Source: Bacteroidota bacterium (lineage in GTDB: Bacteria > Bacteroidota > Bacteroidia > B-17B0 > Aurantibacillaceae). From it: a DNA stretch of 64,000 nt. The stretch lies in assembly GCA_018267825.1 (NCBI GenBank), contig JAFDXR010000014.1, positions 18,979-82,978 of the forward strand, written 5' to 3'. Below are positions 1-9,727 of this stretch, piece after piece. The notes under the pieces are model-generated. The model was given only the letters and a program-made list of their open reading frames with translations, made no database searches and was not told where the DNA came from. The position numbers and the translations under genes were made by a program. Position 1 is the stretch's first letter, and every line of letters begins with the position of its first letter.

Positions 1-17
1 TAATAGAATAGCATGGC

Positions 18-1355
18 TTAAAATTTTTCCCCCTCCCATTTTGCGACCACAGCGCTGGCCACCGCATTGCCAACCACATTGGTAGCACTACGGCCCATAT
101 CCAGAATCTGATCGACAGCAAACAATAATAATAATCCCTCCCCCGGAATTTTGAACATATCGAGCATGCCCGCAATAATAACCAGCGAAGCTCTGGGAAT
201 ACCTGCCATGCCTTTGCTGGTAAGCAGTAAAATAAGCATCATACTGATCTGGTCGCCCATGCTCATGTGTATGCCATAAGACTGTGCAATGAATACGGTG
301 GCGAAGGTCATGTACATGATCGAGCCATCGAGATTAAATGAATAGCCAAGGGGTAATACAAAGCTTACAATGCGGTTGCTGATCCCGAATTTCTCCAGGG
401 CATCAATGGTTTTAGGCATGGCACTTTCGGAACTGGCGGTGCTGAATGCCAGCAATACCGGTTCCTTGATGTGAGCAAAGAGTTTAAGGAATGGAATACG
501 TAATACGGTGCAGATGGTGAATAAGATCACAAATACAAAGAAAAGGAGTCCACCGAAAAAACACCCGATCAGATACACGTAGCCACCGAGCACATCGAGC
601 CCCTGTTGTATGACCACTGCTGTAATGGCCCCAAAGACGCCGAGCGGGGCAAATTTCATAACATAGTTGGTGATCTTAAGCATTACATGGCTCAGGCTGT
701 CGAAGGCCCGGATAATGGGTTCGCCCTGCTTGCCAATGCTGGCTGCTGCCACACCAAAAAATAGGGCAAATACGACGATAGGGAGTATCTCATTTTCAGA
801 CATAGCCCTGATAAGACTATCCGGGATAACGTGAGATACAAAATTTTTGGCATCCTGTTTTGTTTTCTTAATGCCTGTTTCGGTACCAGCGGCTGGTCGC
901 TCGAGGTGCATCACTTCGCCCGGTTTGAAAACATTGACAATCACCAGTCCGAGGCTGAGCGCCAATAATGTGGCGAATGTAAAGTATATAATGGTTTTGC
1001 CACCGATGCGCCCTACCGATTTAAAATCGCCGACTTTGGCAACACCAACCACCAGAACCGCGAGTACGAGCGGTGCAATGATCATTTTGATAAGGAGGAG
1101 GAAGATGTCGCTCAGAATGGAGAATCGGGAGGCAATGGTTTTTTTTGCGGCTTTCAGGTTAGCGGCATCCAACTTGTCGAGTGCCTGCAGCAATACTGCT
1201 TTGCTCTCCGGAGTATGTGCTTTAGCATCTACGGAAGTTCTGTCAATCTTATAGGTATTGGCAGTTACAGATTTATTGATAACAGCACCAATAACAACAC
1301 CCAGGATCATGGCGCCGATAATGGCAATGATCAGAAAGTTTTTTCTCCAAAACAT
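18..1355 (-). CDS. Dicarboxylate/amino acid:cation symporter (DAACS family)
   Basis: Inner-membrane sodium- or proton-coupled carrier of the GltP/DctA family, importing C4-dicarboxylates or acidic amino acids. The 445-residue length fits the family. Visible family motifs are the serine-rich hairpin 1 (TASSES, about residues 306-311), NLDGS in TM7 (341-345), the hairpin-2 segment SKGMAGIPRAS, and the TM8 stretch DQILDMGRSATNVVGN with its Asp, Arg and Asn ligand residues. A polar loop of about 50 residues between TM1 and TM2 (about 30-78) is longer than in classical GltP. The ATG at the end of the interval is the only sensible start. Substrate cannot be told from sequence. The gene reads leftwards, and an ATG at 14-12 may begin the next gene, outside the window. 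Confidence 0.93.
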   Translation of the reverse strand: MFWRKNFLIIAIIGAMILGVVIGAVINKSVTANTYKIDRTSVDAKAHTPESKAVLLQALDKLDAANLKAAKKTIASRFSILSDIFLLLIKMIIAPLVLAVLVVGVAKVGDFKSVGRIGGKTIIYFTFATLLALSLGLVIVNVFKPGEVMHLERPAAGTETGIKKTKQDAKNFVSHVIPDSLIRAMSENEILPIVVFALFFGVAAASIGKQGEPIIRAFDSLSHVMLKITNYVMKFAPLGVFGAITAVVIQQGLDVLGGYVYLIGCFFGGLLFFVFVILFTICTVLRIPFLKLFAHIKEPVLLAFSTASSESAMPKTIDALEKFGISNRIVSFVLPLGYSFNLDGSIMYMTFATVFIAQSYGIHMSMGDQISMMLILLLTSKGMAGIPRASLVIIAGMLDMFKIPGEGLLLLFAVDQILDMGRSATNVVGNAVASAVVAKWEGEKF

Positions 1356-1473
1356 AATTTAAAATCAGAAACTAAAAGTACGAAATATACATGTTGCTGA
1401 CGTATAAATCCGATAAACAATCGCATTGAATTCCGGGAGTGCTGAGAGGGAGTAAATCGGGGATAGGAAAAAA

Positions 1474-2739
1474 CTATGTTTTCTGTTTTTTCTTTTTAGC
1501 GGCAGGGAAGAGGATGTTATTCAGAATGAGTCTGTAGCCCGGGGAATTGGGGTGCAGGCTTAGGTCTGTAGGAGGTTCTTCTACACGGTGCTGATAATCT
1601 TCAGGGTCATGGCCACCGTAAAAAGTCCAGGTTCCTTTTCCGTGTTCACCATGAATATAGCGGGCCTCATTAAATGCTTTGGCTTCGCCCATAATCAGAA
1701 CACCTTTTTTGACATAGTCTTTATTAAAAGCAACCGTCTGCCCCCAGAAACCCTGGATGGTGGATTGATGATTCTGGCAAAGCATGGTAGGAACGGGGTC
1801 CCATTTGGCTGAAAAATCGAAGAGGGTAAACACGTCTGTCTCTTTGGTCATACCATACTGGGAGCGGGTAGCATAGGTATCGATGGTAGAAAACTCATAT
1901 TCATAGGGGTTTGTACTCAGTTTGTAATTTTCGAAAGCATATTCTTTGGAGTAGTCCAGTTTCTTATTCATAGCCGGGTCGGCCGGGTCGTGATCAAACA
2001 TGGTTTCGCAAATGTCGACACCTTCTGCGGCCAGGGCAATGTCGTAGCTGTCGGTAGCGCTGCACATGGCAAACAGAAAGCCTCCGTTGAAAACGTAATC
2101 ATTTATTTTTTTAGCCACCGCCAGTTTAAGTTGTGATACTTTCGCGAAGCCCAGTTTTTTGGCCATGGCTTCGTTTTCTTTTACATCGGCCTGGTACCAG
2201 GCTGTGTTGCTGTAGCCGCCGTAAAAACGCCCGTACTGACCGGTAAAGTCCTCGTGATGAAGGTGCAGCCAGTCGTAATCTTTGAGCTTGTCGTTCATGA
2301 TCTCCTCATCGTAAACCACCTCATAAGGAATTTCGGCATAAGTGAGAACAAGTGTTACAGCATCATCCCAAGGCTGTTTTGTTTTCGGCGAGTATACGGC
2401 AATCTTGGGGGCTTTTTCGAGTTTCACGGCATCCTGGTTAACTTCAGGGTTGGCAATATCCATAAGAATAGCATTGGCCTGTGCATCGGATATGGTTTCG
2501 AAGGAGACGCCGCGAACGGTGCACTCGGCAGAAACCGCTTTGGAATTCGGGATCATAAAGCTGCCGCCGCGATAGTTCAGCAGCCATTGTATTTCCAGTT
2601 CCCCCTTCAGGGACCAGTATGCAATACCATAAGCTTTGAGGTGATTCTTCTGGGTTTCGTCCATCGGAATCAGAATATAGCTGCAAAATCCTTTGAGGCT
2701 GAACACAAGAAAAAATATGATAATAATTGAGCGTTTCAT
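1474..2739 (-). CDS. Conserved secreted Bacteroidota protein, often labelled asparagine synthetase B
   Basis: A 421-residue protein with an N-terminal signal peptide (about residues 1-19, ending FCS) and a Lys-rich C-terminus (AAKKKKQKT). I recognise it as a Bacteroidota family that databases tend to label asparagine synthetase B. I see neither an N-terminal catalytic Cys2 nor a synthetase PP-loop, so that label looks wrong. The middle (about 110-240) reads like a class-I-amidotransferase or ThuA-like alpha/beta fold: an opening strand (KIAVYSP), a HHEDFTGQYG segment, and a strand/nucleophile-elbow-like FLFAMCSATDS. Further on are GHDPEDYQHR and a conserved-looking GYRLILNNILFP end. No function can be assigned. 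It stands alone between the symporter and the polysaccharide locus, all on the minus strand. Confidence 0.75.
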   Translation of the reverse strand: MKRSIIIIFFLVFSLKGFCSYILIPMDETQKNHLKAYGIAYWSLKGELEIQWLLNYRGGSFMIPNSKAVSAECTVRGVSFETISDAQANAILMDIANPEVNQDAVKLEKAPKIAVYSPKTKQPWDDAVTLVLTYAEIPYEVVYDEEIMNDKLKDYDWLHLHHEDFTGQYGRFYGGYSNTAWYQADVKENEAMAKKLGFAKVSQLKLAVAKKINDYVFNGGFLFAMCSATDSYDIALAAEGVDICETMFDHDPADPAMNKKLDYSKEYAFENYKLSTNPYEYEFSTIDTYATRSQYGMTKETDVFTLFDFSAKWDPVPTMLCQNHQSTIQGFWGQTVAFNKDYVKKGVLIMGEAKAFNEARYIHGEHGKGTWTFYGGHDPEDYQHRVEEPPTDLSLHPNSPGYRLILNNILFPAAKKKKQKT

Positions 2740-2806
2740 TTCGATAGCACTAATTTAAAGATTTAAACCCGAAGATTTTGTGAAAAACTGTTATAAACGT
2801 TTTTGG

Positions 2807-4147
2807 TTATTGCCCGACAGGTGAAATGACCTGTGCAGATTCGGAAGCAGGCTGGTCGGACTCATCCGGTAACTCATTATATTGCTCAAAGGAGAAGTAA
2901 TACAGCCACATATAAAAGAAAAATCCGTTATAGGTGTAGTTACCCTGCCGGGCCAGCTGAAGAATGATCATAACCAGGGCGGCATTTGAAACAAGCCAGT
3001 AAAGGTTTTCATCGTCGAGTTCCCCCGGGATTTTAATGAAGAAGCGGAAGATAAATAAAAGGATAAATACGAGACCAAAGAGGCCTGTTTCAGACAAAAG
3101 CCGAAGCAGCATGGAATTGGCATCTGCGGTGTTGAATTTATATATACCACCAAGCTTATAGAGTAAATTATATTTGTCGAAGGCTACTTTGTGTGAACCA
3201 AGTCCTGTTCCGAAAAGCGGGTTTGACATGAAATTATGCGTGGCAACTACATAATTGTTATACTGCACAAAGCTGGAGCCATGTATTTTTTTTAGCAGTT
3301 TTTGAAGTTTGAGAGGGTTGTGTTCTCCTTTTTGCAAGCCTTCTTTTTCAAGGAGTTCATCCACGTAAAGAGATTTTAAACCATCTACCCGGACCTTAAA
3401 TTCCTGGGCATTGTTGTACATAAAATTAAAAATGATAATAGCCAAAGGAATGGCAAAAATAATATAACGGACCAGTCCAAAGTTTAGGAGAATTAAAACC
3501 AGAGCTACAAATACACCAAGAAATGCTACAGTAGAAAATGTAAGGACATAAGTCACAATAATTATCATACTTGAAAATGCATTCAGGAAATATTGTTTCC
3601 GGAAGAGAAGGTTTATCACCGAAACGAAAAAAGCAGGACTGATAGAGGCTCCAAAGTATGACGGTTCGGAAAAAACACTATTGATCCTGATTCCAAGCCC
3701 ACCCTGAATAACACCCCATTTGTTCAATCCATAAGTTCTGAAATCATATCCGTACTTGAATCCGATCCAATAGCTGAATAATTGAAATAACCCAAGCAGG
3801 CAGACCCATAATGAAACCTTCATGTAAATGCCAAAAACATATTTGATGTCCTTATCGTAGTATTGAAAAACATAATAAAAGAACATAGCACTTATTAAAA
3901 TATTGATAAATATTTTAAGGAACTCGCCAATGGTGTTATTCTGGAAATACACATTTACCAACCCTACCAGTAATAATGGGAGTAATATATACAGAAGCTT
4001 TTTAGGGAAAGTATACTGAGCCATGAAAAATGGCAATAAAATCAGGATAGGAATATACGAAAGGTAAAATTCAAAAGGCTCTTTGAAAAGGATCGTTGAG
4101 TTTAAGAACAACGTAGAAAAAATTCCTATGTTTATAATCCTGTTCAT
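2807..4147 (-). CDS. O-antigen ligase/polymerase-like membrane protein (Wzy/WaaL type)
   Basis: A 446-residue polytopic protein with roughly 10-12 hydrophobic segments and one large polar loop (about residues 255-330) late in the chain. This is the topology of the Wzy_C/O-antigen ligase superfamily, which polymerises or transfers lipid-linked glycans on the periplasmic face of the inner membrane. Inside the locus, NxxFSEPSYFGA (about residues 155-167) and GTGLGSHK in the large loop resemble sequences of other Wzy-type proteins. It is the last gene of a minus-strand run of glycosyltransferases and acyltransferases, which supports a role in assembling the same polysaccharide. Polymerase versus ligase cannot be decided by eye. 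Confidence 0.8.
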   Translation of the reverse strand: MNRIINIGIFSTLFLNSTILFKEPFEFYLSYIPILILLPFFMAQYTFPKKLLYILLPLLLVGLVNVYFQNNTIGEFLKIFINILISAMFFYYVFQYYDKDIKYVFGIYMKVSLWVCLLGLFQLFSYWIGFKYGYDFRTYGLNKWGVIQGGLGIRINSVFSEPSYFGASISPAFFVSVINLLFRKQYFLNAFSSMIIIVTYVLTFSTVAFLGVFVALVLILLNFGLVRYIIFAIPLAIIIFNFMYNNAQEFKVRVDGLKSLYVDELLEKEGLQKGEHNPLKLQKLLKKIHGSSFVQYNNYVVATHNFMSNPLFGTGLGSHKVAFDKYNLLYKLGGIYKFNTADANSMLLRLLSETGLFGLVFILLFIFRFFIKIPGELDDENLYWLVSNAALVMIILQLARQGNYTYNGFFFYMWLYYFSFEQYNELPDESDQPASESAQVISPVGQ

Positions 4148-4155
4148 GCCATTGA

Positions 4156-5280
4156 TCAGTTGAAGCGCTCTTTTAACCTGAGAAAAAAGGATTCAACATA
4201 CCTGTAAGAAACGTGAGAAACAAAAATACTTAATAATAATGATAAAGTATAGGTTATTACATGCATCAGAATTGGGTTACCCGGGATTAAATAGTATTTA
4301 AGAGTGCAACATACAATAGCTATAATGGCCATGTGGTACATATAGATTCCATAGGAAAGATTTCCAAGCCATATGAAAACTTTCTTTTCCAGAAAGGAAT
4401 TTACATTGTTCAGGCGGACAACATTCAGAATAATAATGAGAAACAGAACGGAATATACAATATGAATGCCGTCCTGTAACATATCGGGTGTGTATACAAG
4501 AACAGGTACAAGCACCAGGGATAAATAGAAGATAATTGGTTTATAGGCCCATTTTAAAACTTTAGTTTTATTCTCAAAAAGGTAGATGGCACCAATTCCG
4601 CCAATGGCCATGTTTTCGAATTTTGACATCGCAATTAAGTTCTTGATGGCTGTGAGCGTTTCAGTGGGTACAGTTGTTTTATAATAGATGATAAAAAGGA
4701 CCTTGCTCCCGATCAGAAGCACGAGGATGATCCAAAGCCATTTTAAAAGGTGGTGTTTCCGTTTAAATAACCAGGGCCAGGTCAGGTAAAACTGCTCTTC
4801 GACACCAATTGACCATAAATGACCTATATGTGGACTGGCGGTAAAAAAAGCAAAAGCCACATTCGGAAGGATGAGCATATATAGCAATAAGTTGGTGGAA
4901 AAATGTTCTGTGAAGTTTTTCTGAAGATACGTTATATGAAGTTTGTCGAAAGAGGGTAGTATGAAAAAACCGAGAATGACAATGATAAAATACAATGGCC
5001 AGATTCTGAGAATACGCCTCATGTAAAATTTACGGACAGATACCGTTTTCGTTTTGGATTGCTCCTGTAGCAGCAGATAGGTTATCAGAAACCCACTTAA
5101 AACAAAGAAAAAGTATACTCCCAAGCTACCAAGTTCCGGGATTATTTTCCAGGTATTATACAATGATGGCAGACCAAAAGCAGACTTGATAAGTTCTACA
5201 TGGCATATGATAACAGCCAGAGCAGCAAAAAAACGAAGTGCATTTAAGCCCGGAAAATATAATTTGGGTTTAGGATCCAT
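4156..5280 (-). CDS. Acyltransferase family 3 (OafA/YrhL type), first copy
   Basis: A 374-residue integral membrane acyltransferase that probably adds O-acetyl or another short acyl group to the polysaccharide. The N-terminus GLNALRFFAALAVIICHV carries the family's R-F-x-A and catalytic-type His in TM1. FFVLSGFLITYLLL and the RRILRIWPLYFI segment after TM3 are standard, and SIGVEEQFYLTWP is the family's E-E-Q-F-Y motif. About ten membrane segments follow. Its start overlaps the end of the upstream glycosyltransferase by 11 nt, implying co-transcription. A second member lies at 6424-7407, so the glycan may be acylated at two positions. Confidence 0.9.
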   Translation of the reverse strand: MDPKPKLYFPGLNALRFFAALAVIICHVELIKSAFGLPSLYNTWKIIPELGSLGVYFFFVLSGFLITYLLLQEQSKTKTVSVRKFYMRRILRIWPLYFIIVILGFFILPSFDKLHITYLQKNFTEHFSTNLLLYMLILPNVAFAFFTASPHIGHLWSIGVEEQFYLTWPWLFKRKHHLLKWLWIILVLLIGSKVLFIIYYKTTVPTETLTAIKNLIAMSKFENMAIGGIGAIYLFENKTKVLKWAYKPIIFYLSLVLVPVLVYTPDMLQDGIHIVYSVLFLIIILNVVRLNNVNSFLEKKVFIWLGNLSYGIYMYHMAIIAIVCCTLKYYLIPGNPILMHVITYTLSLLLSIFVSHVSYRYVESFFLRLKERFN

Positions 5281-6427
5281 GATCTTGCTTTACAATGGCT
5301 TCGATTTTCTTAATAAGTCGTGAAATTAATATTTCCCAGGTGAAATTTTCCTTTATTCTGGAAAGAGATGCTTCTTTTAGAGGCTCAAGCAATGCGGATT
5401 CAGATAAATGATCCAATGCTGCCTCTAGTTCCTGCTTGTTTCTGACCTTAATCAATTCTCCGTTTTGTTGATCTACAAGACGGCTAACAGCCCCTGTGTC
5501 AGTAGCAATAACGGCAAGTCCGCTTGCCATGGCTTCCAGAATAACATTCGGAAAGCCTTCGCTCCAGCTCGGACAGACCAGGACGTCGTGCTGTATCAGG
5601 AGGTTCTTTACATCATTGTAGTTTCTGATCTCTCCAAAATAAGTTATTCCGGGAAGGTTTAGTTTTTTTTCTTCGGGAATTGGTCCGATAAAACCAAAGC
5701 AAATCTCCTGCCTTTGTCGGGCCATTTTCAGGAGAACTTCGTTCAGTTCTTCAATGCCTTTCCGTCGTTCATAGCGACCAAGAAATACAAATTTCACAGG
5801 GTTGTTGGTTGGTGAAGTCCTGTTACTGACATGCCGGCTTTCTATTCCGGAAGGTATTTCGATAATTCGGCTTCTCTTAATCCCAAGAGCAGTAATTAAT
5901 TCCGTTATTTTTCCACCGTATGAAAATACAACATCTGCTTCTCTGGAAATTTTTCTCACAAATGGCCGGAGCATATAGTGCTGCAATTTTGTTTTAAAGT
6001 CAGGGGCCACCTGAAACATTTCATATCCGTGAAATTTGACACCGATCGGACAACATTGAATCTTTCCTTTTTTCTTTTCTGAAATCAATTTCCAACCGGA
6101 AAAACCCTTGGTGTAAATAAAGTCGTAACTATCTGTCTTGTTTCGGATCAATTCATATATAGCTTCCGAATACTTGTAAGACCGGTAAATATAATGCCCG
6201 GGAAATTTTATGGATTCCGGAAATTCAAGTACATAGGAATGGATATTTTTTTTCTCGTCGTCGGTAAAAACATCCAGAACATCAATATCCAATGAAGACT
6301 GGTTGTAATGAAACAGATCGACTTCAACCCCTTGTTGCGCCAGGTATTTTGCCAGGTAATAGGAGTGTTTTTGCATCCCTCCTAAGACGTATGGGTATAT
6401 GCCATCTGTTATGAGTGCTATTTTCAC
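5270..6427 (-). CDS. Glycosyltransferase family 4-type (GT-B fold)
   Basis: A 385-residue cytoplasmic glycosyltransferase. The N-terminal Rossmann half opens with KIALITDGIYPYVLGGMQKHSYYLAKYLAQQG, including the family's GGxxxH acceptor-side loop. The C-terminal half has KFVFLGRYERRKGIEEL, the usual entry to the donor-binding domain, and PSWSEGFPNVILEAMASGLAVIATDTGA, which contains the E-G-F-x7-E retaining GT4 signature. It should transfer a sugar from a nucleotide donor during polysaccharide repeat assembly. Donor and linkage are unknown. The start overlaps the upstream acyltransferase stop by 4 nt and the stop overlaps the downstream acyltransferase by 11 nt. Confidence 0.92.
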   Translation of the reverse strand: MKIALITDGIYPYVLGGMQKHSYYLAKYLAQQGVEVDLFHYNQSSLDIDVLDVFTDDEKKNIHSYVLEFPESIKFPGHYIYRSYKYSEAIYELIRNKTDSYDFIYTKGFSGWKLISEKKKGKIQCCPIGVKFHGYEMFQVAPDFKTKLQHYMLRPFVRKISREADVVFSYGGKITELITALGIKRSRIIEIPSGIESRHVSNRTSPTNNPVKFVFLGRYERRKGIEELNEVLLKMARQRQEICFGFIGPIPEEKKLNLPGITYFGEIRNYNDVKNLLIQHDVLVCPSWSEGFPNVILEAMASGLAVIATDTGAVSRLVDQQNGELIKVRNKQELEAALDHLSESALLEPLKEASLSRIKENFTWEILISRLIKKIEAIVKQDHGS

Positions 6428-7407
6428 CGGAATCGGATCTTTGATGAAAGTTTTTTTGAAGGTTTTTCAATCATGTAATACATAAGCCATGATGAGCCAA
6501 AGGTAATTAAAATGCCAAGTAATAATACACCGGTTTTTTGCATAAAAGTCAACGGATAATGTGCCAAAATATTAATAATAGCAACACCGATAATGCAGTG
6601 TACAAGATAAACCGAGTAGCTGAATTTTCCCATCCATCCTAAAAACGGAATATTAATACGGTCAAAAAACAGAATACACAATGCTGTAAGTATCCCAATA
6701 ATGGTGATATCAGCACCCAACGCAAAAAAATTATACATAGCAGCTGCGATAAGCACACATGCCAGTTCTGTTTTTCTGGTCAGATGACACTTGAATTGAA
6801 AGACTGCGATACCAGTTAGAAATAAAGGGGCATACGCCGGAAAATGAGTACGGTATTTTAATAGTAAGAGCGAGCTAATAAAACAAAGAGCATATGCAAT
6901 CAGACGTTTTGAAAGCGCGGATGAGATGAATAGGCCATAAATAAGAGCCATAAGTATATAATATTGGAACTCAATGGCTAGTGTCCAATAAACATTATTT
7001 AGCCAATGGTAATTCGGGAAGAAATTTATGAGGTAGCCCAGGTGAAGTATCACGCCTGTTATGGTCACAGGTTCCTGTTTTCCATAATCATAACCGATTT
7101 TGGTTTTCAGAAAAAGAATTGCCAGTACGAGAAGAATGGAGCAAATGTAGGGTGGATCCAGGCGTACAATCCGCTTTAAAATAAAACGAAAGAAGGAACT
7201 GGGTTTATAGTTCGCATTAAACATGGACCATGGAATAATGAAGCCCGAAATGACAAAAAATACGTGCACCCCATATTGACCGTAAGAAAATACTTGTTTT
7301 ACACTTTCATTTCCTATGAAACCGGTAACCGTACAGATGAAATGATATAGGCATACACTCCATGCAGCAATGGCCCTGAGGCTTTCTATAATAGGTATTT
7401 GTTTCAA
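6424..7407 (-). CDS. Acyltransferase family 3 (OafA/YrhL type), second copy
   Basis: A 327-residue polytopic acyltransferase. IESLRAIAAWSVCLYHFI gives the R-A-x-A-A and His of TM1, and VHVFFVISGFIIPWSM the standard TM2. RIVRLDPPYI is a form of the R-x-x-R-L-x-P-x-Y motif, and TLAIEFQYYILMALIYGL matches the conserved E-F-Q-F/Y-Y motif. It is shorter and clearly different from the copy at 4156-5280, so this is not a recent duplication. It sits 10 nt from the glycosyltransferase at 7418 and overlaps the next gene by 4 nt, so it belongs to the same minus-strand operon and likely decorates the same glycan. Confidence 0.9.
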   Translation of the reverse strand: MKQIPIIESLRAIAAWSVCLYHFICTVTGFIGNESVKQVFSYGQYGVHVFFVISGFIIPWSMFNANYKPSSFFRFILKRIVRLDPPYICSILLVLAILFLKTKIGYDYGKQEPVTITGVILHLGYLINFFPNYHWLNNVYWTLAIEFQYYILMALIYGLFISSALSKRLIAYALCFISSLLLLKYRTHFPAYAPLFLTGIAVFQFKCHLTRKTELACVLIAAAMYNFFALGADITIIGILTALCILFFDRINIPFLGWMGKFSYSVYLVHCIIGVAIINILAHYPLTFMQKTGVLLLGILITFGSSWLMYYMIEKPSKKLSSKIRFR

Positions 7408-7417
7408 TAAACGTATT

Positions 7418-8527
7418 TTAGTGTTCTAAAAGGCGAAGATAATGTTGTTTATAATCGATCTTTAAAAAAAACCGCATGGCAAGCTCATGAATCCTTTTTT
7501 TCTCTTCGTATGTAGTACGTTCAACGGCTCCTGACAACAGGTTGTGCTCTTTTGAGAAAGAACTATAATCTCCAAGATTATCAGATATCATGACTTTCAG
7601 GCCACAACTCAGGTATTCTGCATATTTTACCGGAGATGCTACAAGATTTGTAACAGACTGCTCTCTGAAAAGAATACCATGATCTGCGGCAAGTAAATAA
7701 TTTTTCACTTCCTGCTGCGTTACATGTTTTACAAGAAGGCGCTCGCGGAAATGCTGGTAAATTTTATATTTTTCATCGAAGTTATGCGCAAGTATAATAA
7801 GCTTTATAGATGCGTTAGAAGACATCAATCGATACAAATGATCATCAACAAGCTCAAAGGATTGCCAGCCGGCCGAAGATCCTGAATATATATATATGAT
7901 GTCTGAAGGATCAAAAAGCAAAGCAGTCCGAAGTTCGGCGATATGTTCCAGGGTTGGAAATTCGAACTCAAAATAACGGCTCAGGGTGCAGGGAATAACG
8001 ACATGATTCTGCCCCGAAAAATGATACTCCTTTTTCCAGTATTCAACAAGAGCATTTGATACAGCCAGTTGTGCATCAGACCTCAAAAGCGCATCCTTTT
8101 CAAGAGATGAGATCTGCTGTTTTAATTTAGGACTGCTCACAACGTTGTATTCATTCAACTCTGCTGCATAGGCCCCGCGTGCATCAAAAATAACTTTCGA
8201 GGTCCGTTTCAGTTCACGCAGTTTCAATGCCAGTTGAGTTGCAAATACCCCACGAGCCATGATGCGGTCTGGTTTTAAAAAAAGGCAAAGTATGTAAAGC
8301 GTATACAGGTTTAATTTCCAGGAAGAGGCTTTCGGGAACATGGGCAAGACAATAGCTCCGGGACAAACACTTTTTATTTTTGTTTTATTACCACGGAATT
8401 GACGAACAGAGATAAGTGCAACTAGCCGGACCTTTTTGGAACCAATGGCATTCAGGTAATTAACAACATCTGTAACCTGACTTGTAAATATGCCAGATGG
8501 CTGATCGTTATAGGTCAGGTAAATCAT
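7418..8527 (-). CDS. Glycosyltransferase, GT-B type (divergent)
   Basis: A 369-residue protein with the layout of a GT-B glycosyltransferase. The N-terminal domain begins with a strand and a loop around SGIFTSQV, then a DRIMARGVFATQLAL segment like those of GT4 proteins. A middle stretch, SSAGWQSFELVDDHLYRL, resembles the Y-x-G-x-x-x-x-K acceptor/donor hinge. Near the C-terminus SPVKYAEYLSCGLKVMIS replaces the E-x7-E signature with SPVKYAEYLSCG, the form seen in several capsule and O-antigen transferases. Donor sugar is not predictable. It overlaps the upstream epimerase by 4 nt, which suggests translational coupling. Confidence 0.82.
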   Translation of the reverse strand: MIYLTYNDQPSGIFTSQVTDVVNYLNAIGSKKVRLVALISVRQFRGNKTKIKSVCPGAIVLPMFPKASSWKLNLYTLYILCLFLKPDRIMARGVFATQLALKLRELKRTSKVIFDARGAYAAELNEYNVVSSPKLKQQISSLEKDALLRSDAQLAVSNALVEYWKKEYHFSGQNHVVIPCTLSRYFEFEFPTLEHIAELRTALLFDPSDIIYIYSGSSAGWQSFELVDDHLYRLMSSNASIKLIILAHNFDEKYKIYQHFRERLLVKHVTQQEVKNYLLAADHGILFREQSVTNLVASPVKYAEYLSCGLKVMISDNLGDYSSFSKEHNLLSGAVERTTYEEKKRIHELAMRFFLKIDYKQHYLRLLEH

Positions 8528-9627
8528 ATGAGGGGAACTAAATATTCAAAAATACGTTCCGTGGCTTTTCCATCCCACAATGCAGGGATCTCACCCTTTT
8601 TATAAGTTCCATTTTCAATGGCGTTTGTATAGGTAATAATCGTTTCAATATCGAAAGGAACAAGTGTATTTGACCCTACCTGGCAGGTTACAGGCCGTTC
8701 TGTGTTTTCCCGAAGGGTAAGGCATGGCACCTGAAGGAAAGTGCTTTCTTCCTGAATTCCACCGCTATCGGTAAGAATAAATTTGCTATACTTGGTAAGC
8801 TTCTGAAAAGCGAAATAATCCAGGGGATCTGTGAATATCAGATTATTTATAGCTTCAAAAGACGCCTTTAATCCCAGAACCTCCATGTTTTTAAGCGTTC
8901 TTGGGTGAACCGGGAAAACAACACTTTGCTTTTGAGAAATGTGCTGGATCAGACGAAGGAGATTTTTAAGCCCGGTTTCATGATCAACACTGGCAGGCCT
9001 GTGCATGGTCATGAGCACATACGCTTTTGGTTTTAATTGCAGCCGGGTCAGGATATCACTGTTTTCGATCTGTTCAGAAAAGGCAACCATGGTGTCGATC
9101 ATTGTATTGCCTGTGAAGAAGAGCCTGTTTTCTGATACGCCTTCTTTTTTGAGATTATCCCAACCGCTTTGTTCCGTCACAAGGAAATAGTCGGTTATAG
9201 CATCCGTTACTATACGATTGTGTTCTTCCGGCATGGTTTTATCAAAGCTCCTCAGCCCACTCTCAACATGCGCCAGCTTTATATTGAGTTTATTACCGGT
9301 AATAGCTGCAGCCAGTGTTGAATTAACATCGCCAACAACCATGAGCAGATCAGGTTTGAATTCTGTGAGAATAAGGTCCTCCAGTTTAACCATAATTTCG
9401 GCAATCTGCTTATTGGGAGAAACGGATGTATTTATATTCAGAAAAAAATCGGGAACAAGATTGAATTGTGTGAAAAAAACATCAGCCATCCGGCTATCAA
9501 AATGCTGACCTGTATGTACTATTTTCAGATCAACATCAGGATATAATCCTGCGACACGTTTGAATTGTGTAACTTTTATAAAATTGGGTCGTGTACCAAC
9601 AACAACCAGTATTTTTTTAATTGCCAT
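8524..9627 (-). CDS. UDP-N-acetylglucosamine 2-epimerase family (WecB or WbpI/WlbD type)
   Basis: A 367-residue non-hydrolysing UDP-sugar 2-epimerase. GTRPNFIK lies at the N-terminus, EHNRIVTDAI in the middle, and the UDP-binding LTDSGGIQEES followed by LRENTERPVT at the C-terminal domain. I chose the ATG at 9627 (MAIKKILVVVGTRP). The frame extends 21 nt further only through a TTG at 9648. The usual reaction is UDP-GlcNAc to UDP-ManNAc. Because the divergent genes at 9777-12396 look like wlbA-wlbB-wlbC, this enzyme may instead be the WbpI/WlbD counterpart acting on UDP-GlcNAc3NAcA. Sequence alone does not separate these. Confidence 0.92.
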   Translation of the reverse strand: MAIKKILVVVGTRPNFIKVTQFKRVAGLYPDVDLKIVHTGQHFDSRMADVFFTQFNLVPDFFLNINTSVSPNKQIAEIMVKLEDLILTEFKPDLLMVVGDVNSTLAAAITGNKLNIKLAHVESGLRSFDKTMPEEHNRIVTDAITDYFLVTEQSGWDNLKKEGVSENRLFFTGNTMIDTMVAFSEQIENSDILTRLQLKPKAYVLMTMHRPASVDHETGLKNLLRLIQHISQKQSVVFPVHPRTLKNMEVLGLKASFEAINNLIFTDPLDYFAFQKLTKYSKFILTDSGGIQEESTFLQVPCLTLRENTERPVTCQVGSNTLVPFDIETIITYTNAIENGTYKKGEIPALWDGKATERIFEYLVPLI

Positions 9628-9727
9628 AAATGGTGCGAATAGATGCAATACTATAGATATTAAGCAAGAAACATTTGTTTTTTTTGACTAATTATTTAGC
9701 TATTTTTATCAGCTTAAGATAGCTTTA

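Noticed and set aside
9628..9648. N-terminal extension of the epimerase from a TTG
   Set aside because: The extension adds seven unconserved residues. ATG at 9627 gives the usual start just before the GTRPNFIK loop.
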